From CAWBJP01 sp963789165 (GTDB lineage: Bacteria; Actinomycetota; Acidimicrobiia; IMCC26256; BP-133), in assembly GCA_963789165.1 (NCBI GenBank), contig CAWBJP010000002.1:248001-312000 (forward strand): DNA of 64,000 nt, in the 5' to 3' direction. The notes below the pieces were generated by a model. It saw only the letters and a program-made list of their open reading frames with translations. It had not been told where the DNA came from and ran no database searches. This document shows, one piece after another, positions 36,306 through 45,017 of the stretch. Each line of letters starts with the position of its first letter. Position 1 is the stretch's first letter. A program made the position numbers and the translations under genes.

Positions 36306-37940
36306 TTGGACAGCGGCGGCCAGCAGGAAGTGGTGGAGCGCGGCGTGGGCTCCCGATGGCCGATCCGGCCGATCACCGCCTTCATCCTCATCGTTCTCGT
36401 GGCCGGGACCATCGGTGGTGTCCTTCTCTCCCGGCAGGTGGTGCGGGACCAGGAGCAACGCCTGCTCGAGCGGCGGGCGGCGGAGGCGAGCGCTCTCCTG
36501 TCCCTGTCCACCAGCCGGTCCCAGGAGCTCTTCCGCTCGCTGTCCACGCTCGTGCAGCTCACCGGCCTGGACGAGGCGGCCTTCTCGCAGGCGACGCAGC
36601 CTGCGGTCGGCGCCGGGGTTTTCGGGGCCGTGGCCGTTCTCCAGCAGGACGGCTCCGGTTACCGGATCTTGATGGCTCAAGGGAACGGGCTGGTGACGGG
36701 ACAACCGGCGCCGGCGGCGGCGATCGCCACGCTGGACCGGGCCGGAGCGGACGGCACCCTCGTTTTCACTCCCGTCCGTCTGGCGGGCGATTCCCGCCGG
36801 ATGGGCTTTGCCGCTCTCGTCCCAGGACTCCCGGCCCGCACGTTGATCTACGGCGAGTCGGTGGTGGGGCAGTCGGTCTCGACCGAGGGCAGGCCGGAGA
36901 GCGGACCCTTCGGGGACCTGGACGGCGCCCTCTACGCCGGGCGGCGAATCGACCCCGGCCAGATGGTGACGGGAACGACCGGCTTCCGACCGACGGACGG
37001 AAGCGTCGAGAGCAAGGTGCAGGTCGGCGCCGACCAGTGGCTACTCGTCGTCTCGGCCCGCCACCCGCTGGTGGGAGCCCTGGCCCAGCGCCAGCCCTGG
37101 CTCTTCCTGACCGGCGGGCTGCTGGCCTCGCTCCTGGTGGCGGCCCTGATCGAGATCCTGTCCCGCCGTCGCCGCTACGCCGACGACCTCGTGACCGAAC
37201 GCACCGCCCAACTTTCGGATTCGCTGCACGAGCTCGACGCCGCCCAGGAGCGCCTCGTCGCCCAGGAGCGGCTCGCCGCCATCGGCCAGCTCGCCTCGGC
37301 CGTGGGCCACGAGTTGCGCAACCCCCTCGGCGTCCTGTCCAACGTCGTCTACCTGCTGGCCACCAAACTGGGACGCGAGGACCCCTGGCTCGACCGGCAG
37401 CTGCGCACCGCGGAACGGGAAGTCGGGGCGGCCACGCTCATCGTCTCCGACCTGCTCGAGTTCGCCCGGCCCCGGGAACCCATCTTCGGCGAGGTCGAGC
37501 TCCACGCCCTGTTCGATGAGGTGCTGTCGGTGGCGCCGCCCCCGGAGGGCATCCAGCTGGCCCGGCGCCTGCCCGAGGATCTCCCCGCCCTGCGGGCCGA
37601 CCGGGACCAGCTCCGCCAGGTCCTGCTCAATCTCGTCACCAACGCCTATGACGCCATGGGGGACGGGGGCCTCCTGGCCCTGGAGGCCGAGCGCCAGGGC
37701 GAGGGCGTCGTCGTGACCGTCGGGGACACGGGTACAGGGATCGAACCCGAGACCCGGGCCCGGCTCTTCGAACCGTTCTTCACCACCAAGGCCAAGGGCA
37801 TCGGGCTGGGTCTGGCCGTGACGCATCGCATCGTCGAGGCCCACGGTGGCGCCATCGACGTCAGGTCCCAGTCCGGATCGGGAACGGCCTTCCGGCTGAC
37901 CTTGCCTGCGGTGGCCGTTCCGGCCCCGGTGGGAAAGTGA
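36306..37940 (+). CDS. Membrane sensor histidine kinase
   Basis: About 544 residues. One hydrophobic helix near residues 20-42 and another near 265-285 frame an extracytoplasmic sensor domain of about 220 residues. A coiled coil and the HisKA domain (SAVGHELRNPLG, phosphorylated His about 335) come next. HATPase motifs: N box LLNLVTNAYDAM, G1 GDTGTGIE, F box FEPFFTTK and G2 GIGLGLAV. TTG 36306 is preferred for GGGAGGA upstream; GTG 36261 is in frame. It overlaps the next receiver gene by 4 bases, forming a three-gene signalling operon. Confidence 0.9.
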   Translation: MDSGGQQEVVERGVGSRWPIRPITAFILIVLVAGTIGGVLLSRQVVRDQEQRLLERRAAEASALLSLSTSRSQELFRSLSTLVQLTGLDEAAFSQATQPAVGAGVFGAVAVLQQDGSGYRILMAQGNGLVTGQPAPAAAIATLDRAGADGTLVFTPVRLAGDSRRMGFAALVPGLPARTLIYGESVVGQSVSTEGRPESGPFGDLDGALYAGRRIDPGQMVTGTTGFRPTDGSVESKVQVGADQWLLVVSARHPLVGALAQRQPWLFLTGGLLASLLVAALIEILSRRRRYADDLVTERTAQLSDSLHELDAAQERLVAQERLAAIGQLASAVGHELRNPLGVLSNVVYLLATKLGREDPWLDRQLRTAEREVGAATLIVSDLLEFARPREPIFGEVELHALFDEVLSVAPPPEGIQLARRLPEDLPALRADRDQLRQVLLNLVTNAYDAMGDGGLLALEAERQGEGVVVTVGDTGTGIEPETRARLFEPFFTTKAKGIGLGLAVTHRIVEAHGGAIDVRSQSGSGTAFRLTLPAVAVPAPVGK

Positions 37941-38296
37941 CCGGGGCCACCGTGCTCGTCGTCGACGACGAGCAGGGCATGCGGGACACGGTCAGAGAGA
38001 TCCTCGAGACCGTCGGCTACGAGGTGACCACCGCGGCCACGGGCGACGACGCTCTGGTCCGGATGCGCCAGCAGGAGTTCGACGTCGTGCTCATGGACAT
38101 CCGCATGCCCGGGCGCGACGGGATCTCCGTCCTGCGCGAGATCGGCGGGCCCCCGCCGCCGGTGGTGATGATGACGGCCTACGCCGTGGAGGACCAGCTC
38201 CGGGCGGCGGTGGACGCCCAGTCCTTCGCCGTCGTCCACAAGCCGGTGCCGCCCGCCTACCTGCTCGATCTCGTCGCTCGCGCCGCCGCGGCGTGA
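37937..38296 (+). CDS. Single-domain response regulator (CheY-like)
   Basis: 119 residues, one receiver domain: acidic pair Asp10-Asp11, phospho-acceptor Asp54 (VLMDIRMPG), MMTAYA switch residue and Lys in VVHKPVP. No output domain, so it probably passes phosphate on or acts by protein contact. Its GTG overlaps the kinase stop and its stop overlaps the next gene's GTG, so all three are likely translated together. Confidence 0.92.
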   Translation: MTGATVLVVDDEQGMRDTVREILETVGYEVTTAATGDDALVRMRQQEFDVVLMDIRMPGRDGISVLREIGGPPPPVVMMTAYAVEDQLRAAVDAQSFAVVHKPVPPAYLLDLVARAAAA

Positions 38297-40107
38297 GCAC
38301 CCGATCCCCGAGCGCGGAGGTTCTCGTCGTCGACGACGACGAGGGGACCCGTGACACCATCTCCGACATCCTCGCCCTGGCCGAGATCCCCGCCCGGGCG
38401 GTGGGGTCGGCGGCCGAGGCCCTGGCCGCCTGCACCTTGGCGGCGCCTGTGCTGGCCGTGGTCGACTACCGACTCCCGGACGCCACCGGCCTCGAGCTCG
38501 CCGCCCGCCTGAGGCGGTCCGATCCCGAGCTGCCCGTGATCGTCCTCACCGGCAACGCCAGCCTGGAAACGGCGGTGGCCGCCGTCGGCCAGGTGGACGA
38601 GTACCTGACCAAGCCCGTCGAGCCCGAGCGGCTCCTGCGGGCGGTCCGGGCCGGGCTCGAACGCCGGCGCCTGGTGGGCGAGAACCGCGACCTGCTCAGC
38701 CGGCTCCAGCAGGCCAACCTCACCCTCGAGTCGCGCGTCCAGGAGCGCACCGAGGCCCTGGCCCACCAGGCCCTTCATGACGCCCTGACCGGGTTGCCCA
38801 ACCGTGCGCTGCTCATCGACCGCCTGGACCAGGCGCTGGCCGGAGCCACCCGCAGCGCCCGCCCGGTGGCGGTCCTCTTCATCGACGTGGACCACTTCAA
38901 ACTGTTCAACGACAGCCGGGGCCACGCCGCCGGGGACGAGCTGATCGTGGGCGTGGCCCAGCGGCTGAAGCAGACAGTGCGCCCGGCCGACACCGTGGCC
39001 CGCTTCGGGGGCGACGAGTTCGTGGTGGTGTCCCCGGAGGCCGGCACCCTGGAGGGGGCCACCGGGCTGGCCGGTCGGATCTCGGCCGCCCTGGCCCAGC
39101 CCTTCCAGCTCGGGGACCAGGACGTGTTCCTCACCGTCAGCATCGGCATGGCCGTCTCCTCCGCCACCATGCCGGCTGAGGTCCTGCTGCGCGACGCCGA
39201 CGCGGCCATGTACCGGGCCAAGCAGCAGGGCCGGGCCCGCTGCGAGTTCTTCGACGAGACGATGCGCACCGAGGCGGAGGCCCGGCTCGAGCTGCAGACG
39301 GCGCTGCATTGGGCCCTCGAGCGCGACGAGCTGCGGGTCTTCTACCAGCCGCTGGTGGAGGTCGCTTCCGGCCGCGTGGTGGGACTCGAGGGGTTGGTGC
39401 GTTGGCAACATCCCGAACGGGGCCTGCTCGCCCCGGCGAGCTTCGTGCCCATCGCCGAGGACGCCGGGTTGATCGTGCCCATCGACGAGGCGGTCCTGCG
39501 CCAGGCGGCGGCCGACCACGTCCGCTGGCGGGAGCTGCACCCCCAGCTGCATCTGTCGGTGGCGGTCAACCTCTCGGCCCATCATCTCCGCCACCCCGGG
39601 CTCCCCGGCCGGGTCCGGGAGGTGTTGGAGGAACACGGGCTGGAGCCTTCGGCCCTGTGCCTGGAGCTCACCGAGAGCGTCCTCATGGAGGACCTCGACC
39701 GCCATGCCGAGACCTTGCTCGACCTGCGCCGGCTGGGGGTCCGCCTCGCCATCGACGACTTCGGGACCGGGTACTCGTCCCTCACCCGCCTGCAGCTCTT
39801 CCCGGTCGACGTGGTCAAGATCGACCGGTCGTTCGTGGCCGGGCTGGGCACGGACCCCCGTGACACCGCCATCGTCCGCGGCGTGATCGAACTGGCCCAC
39901 GCCCTCGACCTGGTGGTCGTGGCCGAGGGTATCGAGCGGCCCGAGCAGCTCGAGGAGCTGCGCTCCCTGCGCTGCGACCTGGCCCAGGGTTACCTGTTCG
40001 CCCCTCCCGAACCGGCCGATGTCGTCGACCGGCGCCTCGCCGGGGACCACTGGCCACCGGCGGCGGCGCGTCCTGGCCCGGTGCGGCGCATCCCGGTCGG
40101 GACGTAA
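38293..40107 (+). CDS. Response regulator with GGDEF and EAL domains
   Basis: About 604 residues: receiver (VVDDDEGTRD, phospho-acceptor in AVVDYRLPD), a coiled coil, a GGDEF domain and an EAL domain. RFGGDEF is intact at about 239-243, and RPAD, five residues upstream, fits the inhibitory I-site, so c-di-GMP synthesis is plausible. The EAL signature reads EGL (Glu near 366) within EGLVRW, still an ExLxR form, and ELTESVLME, IDDFGTGYSS, VKIDRSF and AEGIE are kept, so phosphodiesterase activity is also plausible. The direction of net activity cannot be told from sequence. Confidence 0.93.
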   Translation: MSTRSPSAEVLVVDDDEGTRDTISDILALAEIPARAVGSAAEALAACTLAAPVLAVVDYRLPDATGLELAARLRRSDPELPVIVLTGNASLETAVAAVGQVDEYLTKPVEPERLLRAVRAGLERRRLVGENRDLLSRLQQANLTLESRVQERTEALAHQALHDALTGLPNRALLIDRLDQALAGATRSARPVAVLFIDVDHFKLFNDSRGHAAGDELIVGVAQRLKQTVRPADTVARFGGDEFVVVSPEAGTLEGATGLAGRISAALAQPFQLGDQDVFLTVSIGMAVSSATMPAEVLLRDADAAMYRAKQQGRARCEFFDETMRTEAEARLELQTALHWALERDELRVFYQPLVEVASGRVVGLEGLVRWQHPERGLLAPASFVPIAEDAGLIVPIDEAVLRQAAADHVRWRELHPQLHLSVAVNLSAHHLRHPGLPGRVREVLEEHGLEPSALCLELTESVLMEDLDRHAETLLDLRRLGVRLAIDDFGTGYSSLTRLQLFPVDVVKIDRSFVAGLGTDPRDTAIVRGVIELAHALDLVVVAEGIERPEQLEELRSLRCDLAQGYLFAPPEPADVVDRRLAGDHWPPAAARPGPVRRIPVGT

Positions 40108-40182
40108 CCGACCAACCGGGCCTTCCTTCCGCCCGAAATGGGCGCTGTCACCCGCGGGGCCACCTTGTTCGTCTGTCCGGGT

Positions 40183-40842
40183 ATGCGATCCATCGATGAC
40201 CTGGCGGAGCGGCTGGGCGACGCCCTGCGGTCCGCCTGCGGGGCGGTGCCCGTCCTCGCGCCCGCCCTGGCCGTGGCCGGCGTGGGAGCGCTCCACCCGG
40301 CCCAGGCGGTCGCCGCCGCCCGTGTGGCGACCTCAACCGACGTCGATGTCAACCGGTTGGTCGTCGCCCTCTTCGAGCAGGAGGGGTCGTCGCTGGTGCG
40401 TCTGGCCCGGCTCTTCGTCGACGACCGCAACGCGGCCGAGGACCTGGTCCAGGAGGCCTTCATCCGTCTGGCCCGGTCGGCCGGTCGTATCGAGGACCGC
40501 ACCAAAGCGGCCGCCTACCTGCGATCGATCGTGCTCAACCTGGCCCGGGACCAGAACCGTCGGGGCCTGGTGTCGCTGCGCCACCAGCTGCCCTTCGACG
40601 ACGGGCGGGCCTCGGTGGAGGACGAGATCGCCCTGCGCGACGACCAGCGCCGGGTGATCGAGGCGCTGCGGGATCTTCCCCACCGCCAGCGGGACTGCCT
40701 GGTGCTGCGCTACTACCACGAGCTCGGCATCGCCGACATCGCGGCCACGCTTTCCCTCTCCCCCAACTCCGTGAAGACCCATCTGCAACGGGGCCTGGCC
40801 GCCCTGGAACGCAACCTCGCGGCCAGTGGGGAGGAGATGTGA
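40183..40842 (+). CDS. ECF-type RNA polymerase sigma factor
   Basis: About 219 residues. Region 2 (SLVRLARLFVDDRNAAEDLVQEAFIRL falls at about 70-96) and region 4 (ALRDLPHRQRDCLVLRYYHE, LGIADIAATLSLSPNSVKTHL) are typical of SigE-like ECF factors. A roughly 50-residue N-terminal extension with a hydrophobic stretch (VPVLAPALAVAGVGAL) precedes region 2, unusual for the type. Start ATG 40183 or ATG 40138. Its stop overlaps the next gene, a membrane protein that may act as anti-sigma factor. Confidence 0.9.
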   Translation: MRSIDDLAERLGDALRSACGAVPVLAPALAVAGVGALHPAQAVAAARVATSTDVDVNRLVVALFEQEGSSLVRLARLFVDDRNAAEDLVQEAFIRLARSAGRIEDRTKAAAYLRSIVLNLARDQNRRGLVSLRHQLPFDDGRASVEDEIALRDDQRRVIEALRDLPHRQRDCLVLRYYHELGIADIAATLSLSPNSVKTHLQRGLAALERNLAASGEEM

Positions 40843-41487
40843 GCACCCTCGAGCAGCAGCTGCGCCAGGCCTTGGCCGCCGGGCGCCGCCGGGCTCGACG
40901 AGAGCCCCGATCTGTTCGCCCGGGTCCGTCTCAGCATCGAGGAGGACCGGCGCCTCCAGACCCGCCGCCAGCGGACGGCCGGTGTCGTCGCCTGTCTGGT
41001 GGGAGCGCTCGTCGTCGCCGCCGCCGCCGTGACCGATTTCCGAGAAGGAGAACTGCTGATGGACTGGTGGATCCTCGAGTTGATCAGCACCGCGGTGCTG
41101 GTCGGCGTGGCCCTGTGGCTCGGGCCGCTCATCAAGCGCTACGGCAAGAGCTACGCCGCCGACGTCTTCCGGGCCAACCCCAGGACGGGCAAGAGCTTCA
41201 TCGTGCTGACCGACTTCGCCTACTACCTCATCTTCTTCGCCTACATCCTCTTCACGCTGAGCTTCGAGCCGAAGGGGGGCTGGGCGGAGACCGTGAACCC
41301 CAGCCAGCTCCAGCACGAGACCGCCCGGCTGGGCGGGATCCTGCTCATCCTCGGCCTGCTCCACGGCGTGAACCTGCTGGCCATGCCGATCATGGGCCGC
41401 CTGCTCACCCTCAACCGCCGACTCGACGAGGGCGCGGGCGGGCCACCGCTACCGCCCGAGCCGAGCCCGGCTCCGCCCCGCCCGTGA
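40839..41487 (+). CDS. Membrane protein coupled to the ECF sigma gene, one frame change
   Basis: The GTG overlaps the sigma-factor stop. The N-terminal 50 residues (STLEQQLRQAL, then ESPDLFARVRLSIEEDRR) look like the cytoplasmic part of an actinobacterial anti-sigma protein and lead into a hydrophobic helix (VVACLVGALVVAAAA). Three more helices follow (MDWWILELISTAVLVGVALW region, FAYYLIFFAYILF, and LGGILLILGLLHGVNLL). One extra base near 40887 separates start and body. Corrected length about 215 residues. It may be two joined proteins, since ATG 41060 with AGAAGGAGAA upstream would start a separate 3-helix protein. Confidence 0.65.
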
Positions 41488-42546
41488 AGCGCTCCCTCCT
41501 GGGTGGGGCGGGCCTACCGCTCGTCCTCCTGGTGGGAGCGGTGGCGGTGGTCGTGCTCGGAGTCGCGGCGGTGTCCATGGTCGGGCTCCGGGGTGGCGGG
41601 GGCGGTGATCACGAACCCGCCGCCGCCAGCCCACCCGATAACCAGCCCACCCGAGACCAGCCCCACAGCTCCCGCGGTGGCACCCGCCACGGCGGCGACG
41701 GAACCGGTGGATGACGCCCCCGTCCTCCCGGCGGGGGCCGGTCCCAAAGTGGCGATCATCTCGGGGGCGGCGGCCACGGTCGCCGACCGGCTCCCCGACG
41801 GCGCCGTCCTCGTCGTCACCGCCAAGGGCTTCGAGCCCGGGACGGGCCAGGTCGCCCAGTGCGTCCCGGGGCCTGAGGGACCCCGGGGTTGCGTCAACCG
41901 CTTCCCGGTCGAGTTCGACGATGACGGCACGGCCCGCTTCCAGTACCTCGTCTCGGACCGGGTGGGGCGGGCCGGACGCTGCGGCGCGGGCCGGGCGCCG
42001 TGCCTCGTCGTGGTCTCCGGTTCGTACGGGAGCCGAGGCTCGGCCTACACCGTCTTCCACGACGCCGCTCCGCCGCCCGGGAGGGTCATCGTCGAGCCCC
42101 GGGCCGGCCTGTCCAACGGCGACGAGGTCACCGTCCGGGCGTCGGGCTTCCCGTCCACCACCCGGCTGTTCGCCGCCCAGTGCCCTCCAGGGACCGGCAT
42201 CGACCCGGGTCGCTGCCGGTCGTCGGCGTCCACCACCACCGGCCGGAACGGGGACGCCGTGCTGCGCCTCACCCTGCGCACCGGCCAGCTGGACGGGTTC
42301 GCCTGCGGGCCCCGGCGGCCGTGCTCGGTGCGGGTGGCGGCCGAGGCGCCCCTCGCTCCGGTGACGGTTCCCGTCACCTTCACGACCGGACCTTCGGCCC
42401 GGTACAACGGCGGACGGGTGGCGGCCGGGCTGGCGCTGGCCACCCTCCTCCTCGCCCTGGCCCGGCGGCTCGTCCGGACCACGGACTGGCGGGAGCCGGC
42501 CGCGGCGTCCACCCCCGAGATGGATCGGGCCGTCCTCGACGCCTGA
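41484..42546 (+). CDS. Membrane-anchored protein with two neocarzinostatin-like domains, one frame change
   Basis: An N-terminal hydrophobic helix (PLVLLVGAVAVVVLGVAAV) is followed by a Pro/Thr/Ala linker. Two Ig-like beta domains of about 100 residues follow, each with VxVxAxGF, AxQC and a second cysteine pair, the pattern of neocarzinostatin-family apoproteins. A C-terminal helix (AAGLALATLLLALARRLV) precedes a short basic tail. One extra base near 41590 separates the leader from the domains. Corrected length about 353 residues. Without enediyne genes nearby, a role as a drug carrier is not supported; adhesion or binding is a guess. Confidence 0.6.
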
Positions 42547-42660
42547 ATCTCCCGGAGGACAAAGAAACTTCTCCGTCAGGGTCACCCGGCGAGGCGACTG
42601 GTTCGTCCGTCCCCATGACGGTGCCGATCCGGTCCCGTGCCCATGAACCGAAGGAGCGAG

Positions 42661-43176
42661 ATGACCCTCAAAGCAACGAAGAGCCGGATTGGCTGGTGGG
42701 GTACGGTCGCCGTCCTGGTCGCCGTCCCCGTATTCCTCTTCCAGCTCGCCCCCGCCGGCTCGTCCGGCAGCCAGATCACCCGGGGCGGGTTCGGAGTCTT
42801 CGCCCCCTTTGCGAACGACGCCCGCTTCGAGCACCTCCAGGGCCACGCCCAGATGGTGCGCGCCGCCGACGGCAAGACCATCGTGAAGGTGCAAGTGACC
42901 GGGCTCGTCCCCGGCATCACCTACCCCGTCCACGTCCATGCCGCCGCCTGCGCCGATAACTCGGCCGGCGGCCACTACAAGTTCAACTCCGCCGGGCCGG
43001 TGGACAACCTCAACGAGATCTGGCCCGGCTTCATCACCAACGCCGCCGGCGCGGGCAACGGCACGGCCGTGGCCGACCGCACGGCGGGCGCCGGGGCGGT
43101 GTCCGTGGTGATCCACACACCCCCCGTCCCCCCGGCCACCGCCGCCCCCAAGGTGGCCTGCGCCGACCTGAACTAG
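42661..43176 (+). CDS. Secreted Cu/Zn superoxide dismutase-like protein
   Basis: 171 residues. A signal or anchor helix (WGTVAVLVAVPVFLFQLAP) is followed by a beta-rich domain with YPVHVHAAAC, SAGGHYKF, NEIWPGFITN and a late cysteine (KVACADL). This order of His, Cys and Gly residues resembles the Cu/Zn-SOD fold, but several metal ligands are not obvious, so enzyme activity is uncertain. AAGGAG lies 4-5 bases before ATG 42661. A strong hairpin follows it. Confidence 0.6.
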   Translation: MTLKATKSRIGWWGTVAVLVAVPVFLFQLAPAGSSGSQITRGGFGVFAPFANDARFEHLQGHAQMVRAADGKTIVKVQVTGLVPGITYPVHVHAAACADNSAGGHYKFNSAGPVDNLNEIWPGFITNAAGAGNGTAVADRTAGAGAVSVVIHTPPVPPATAAPKVACADLN

Positions 43177-43204
43177 CTCCCGTAACCGGTCGCGCGGAAG
43201 ACGT

Positions 43205-43235
43205 GACAGGCCCCGGCCACCAGCCGGGGCCTGTC
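43205..43235 (+). terminator. strong hairpin after the SOD-like gene
   Basis: Perfect 13-bp stem GACAGGCCCCGGC / GCCGGGGCCTGTC with loop CACCA. It lies 28 bases after the stop. It has no T-run, as is common for actinobacterial terminators. Confidence 0.75.
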
Positions 43236-43273
43236 CGTATGCGTGACGGGGCGCCACGGAGGAGAATCAGCCG

Positions 43274-43735
43274 GTGACGCACTATCAGCGCCTGGGGATC
43301 GGGATCGACGCCACGCCCGCCGAGGTGCGGGATGCTTTCCGGGCGGCCGTCCGTGCGTTGCACCCCGACCGGCACGGGGAAGGGACAACCGCCGACATGG
43401 CTGCGGTCAACCGGGCGTGGTGGGTGCTCTCCGACCCGGCCCGGCGGTCCGTCTACGACGACGCCCTGCAACGAGAAGAGGCGGCCCGGCGCAGGGAGAA
43501 CATCGATACGGGCAAGGCGGCGGCGACGGTCGCCAGCCCGGCGCCCGCCTGGGACCCGGATGAGGACTTGGATTCCGGTGAGGACCTGGATTCCGACGGT
43601 CCCGGTGACTACCCGGCGACGAGTGTGATGTCCCGCCTCCGGTCCCTGGTCGTCGCCTGGGGAGTCCTCGGCGTCCTGGGTGTGTCCATGCTCTTCCTGT
43701 ACGGATTCTGCCGATCCGGCGCCGGTGGAGGCTGA
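43274..43735 (+). CDS. J-domain protein with C-terminal membrane helix
   Basis: 153 residues. A J domain covers residues 1-65 with YQRLGIG, HPDRHG (the HPD motif that stimulates DnaK) and AVNRAWWVLSDPARR. An acidic linker and one membrane helix (LVVAWGVLGVLGVSMLFLY) follow. It probably recruits DnaK at the membrane. GTG 43274 is preceded by GGAGGAGA. Confidence 0.85.
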   Translation: MTHYQRLGIGIDATPAEVRDAFRAAVRALHPDRHGEGTTADMAAVNRAWWVLSDPARRSVYDDALQREEAARRRENIDTGKAAATVASPAPAWDPDEDLDSGEDLDSDGPGDYPATSVMSRLRSLVVAWGVLGVLGVSMLFLYGFCRSGAGGG

Positions 43736-43767
43736 CGGTTCTCCACGCCGTCAGCGTGCCGGCCGCG

Positions 43768-43773
43768 TACGAT
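43768..43773 (+). promoter_or_regulatory. -10 box for the ParA-like gene
   Basis: TACGAT ends 6 bases before the GTG start at 43780, with no ribosome-binding site. Confidence 0.45.
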
Positions 43774-43779
43774 CGGGGC

Positions 43780-44523
43780 GTGAAGGTGCTCGCCACGTAC
43801 AACATCAAAGGGGGTGTGGGGAAGACCGCCTCGGCGGTGAACCTCGCCTACCTGGCCGCCCGGGGGGGCGCCCGCACCCTGGTGTGGGACCTCGATCCCC
43901 AGGGCGCGGCCAGCTTCTACTTCCGGGTCGGGCCCCGGGACAAGGGGTCGGGCGCCCGGGCGCTGGTGCGGGGCAAGCACGACCTCGACGGCCTCATCCG
44001 GTCGACCGACCACGAGTACCTCGACCTCCTGCCGGCCAACATCTCCTACCGCAACCTGGACCTGGCCCTGGACGAGGCCAAGAAGCCGACCCGGCGCATC
44101 TCCCGCCTGGTCGAGCCCCTGGCCGTCGACTACCAGTACCTCTTCCTCGACTGCCCGCCGAGCCTGTCGCTCGTGTCCGAGAACGTGTTCACCGCGGCCG
44201 ACGCCCTGCTCATCCCCCTGATCCCCACCACGCTGTCACTGCTCGCCTTCGAGCAGGTCCGCGAGTTCCTGGCTGATTCCAAGTGGCACAAGCTTCAGCT
44301 GCTGCCCTTCTTCACCATGGTGGACCGGCGCCGGCGGATGCACCGGGACCTGGTGGAGGACGGCGGGGCGTCTCCCAGCATCCTGAACAGCTGGATCGCG
44401 GCCGCCGCCGACGTGGAACGGATGGGTCCCCACCAGGCGCCGGTGGGTGTGTTCGCCCCCCGCTGCCGGGCCGCGGTCGGCTACGAGGAGCTCTGGGAGG
44501 AGATCAAGGTGGCCCTCAAGTGA
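43780..44523 (+). CDS. ParA/Soj-family ATPase
   Basis: 247 residues. The deviant Walker A KGGVGKT occupies residues 10-16, Walker B-like motif FLDCPPSLS follows, and WDLDPQGAAS is the switch I region. No parB-like gene or parS-like site is near. Pairing with a downstream sixA gene rather than parB suggests a role other than chromosome segregation, for example positioning of a protein cargo (inference). The gene overlaps sixA by 4 bases. Confidence 0.88.
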   Translation: MKVLATYNIKGGVGKTASAVNLAYLAARGGARTLVWDLDPQGAASFYFRVGPRDKGSGARALVRGKHDLDGLIRSTDHEYLDLLPANISYRNLDLALDEAKKPTRRISRLVEPLAVDYQYLFLDCPPSLSLVSENVFTAADALLIPLIPTTLSLLAFEQVREFLADSKWHKLQLLPFFTMVDRRRRMHRDLVEDGGASPSILNSWIAAAADVERMGPHQAPVGVFAPRCRAAVGYEELWEEIKVALK

Positions 44524-45017
44524 AGACCGTCCTCCTGCTGCGCCACGGCAAGTCGGATTGGGCTTCGGACACCGGCGACGACCGGGACCGGCCCCTGGCC
44601 AAGCGGGGTCAGCGGGCGGCCCGGGTGATCGGGGAGATGCTGACCCGGAACGGGCTCGCGCCCGACGCCGCCGTCACCTCGCCCGCGGTGCGGGCCCGCA
44701 CGACCCTGGAGCTGGCCATGAAGGCGGGTGGTTGGGACTGCCCGGTGCAGGTCGCCGAAGCGCTCTACGGAGAGGGCCCCGGTGCCGTCCTCGAGGAGAT
44801 CGGCCGGCAGTCGGACGAGACCGAGCGGTTGCTGCTGGTGGGTCACGAGCCGACATGGTCGGAGATGGTCGGCCTCCTGGTGGGTGGGGGACGCCACCGC
44901 TTCCCCACCGGTGCGGTGGTGGCCATCGACCTCGAGGTGGACAGCTGGGCCCAGGTTCGCCCCGGGACCGGCCTCCTCCAGTTCCTGGTCGTCCCCCGGC
45001 TACTCGACGGCGAGTAG
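44520..45017 (+). CDS. sixA: SixA-like phosphohistidine phosphatase
   Basis: 165 residues. The RHG motif is at 8-10, followed by DRDRPLAKRGQRAA, TSPAVRARTT and LVGHEP, the histidine-phosphatase core in the short SixA form. It removes phosphate from phosphohistidine in phosphorelay proteins in other bacteria. GTG 44520 overlaps the ParA stop. Its last 18 bases overlap the convergent acyl-CoA synthetase gene. Confidence 0.85.
   Translation: MKTVLLLRHGKSDWASDTGDDRDRPLAKRGQRAARVIGEMLTRNGLAPDAAVTSPAVRARTTLELAMKAGGWDCPVQVAEALYGEGPGAVLEEIGRQSDETERLLLVGHEPTWSEMVGLLVGGGRHRFPTGAVVAIDLEVDSWAQVRPGTGLLQFLVVPRLLDGE

Noticed and set aside
41860..41900. Further copy of the GC-rich hairpin element (GTCCCGGGGCC region)
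   Set aside because: It lacks the TGT-loop hairpin, and the encoded residues fit the neocarzinostatin-like domain, so it is probably ordinary coding sequence.
41484..42546. Enediyne antibiotic cluster, suggested by the neocarzinostatin fold
   Set aside because: No polyketide synthase or tailoring genes in the surroundings; neighbours are a sigma factor and envelope proteins.
43780..44523. Plasmid or chromosome partition locus
   Set aside because: A ParA ATPase is present but no parB and no parS-like site; the partner gene is sixA.
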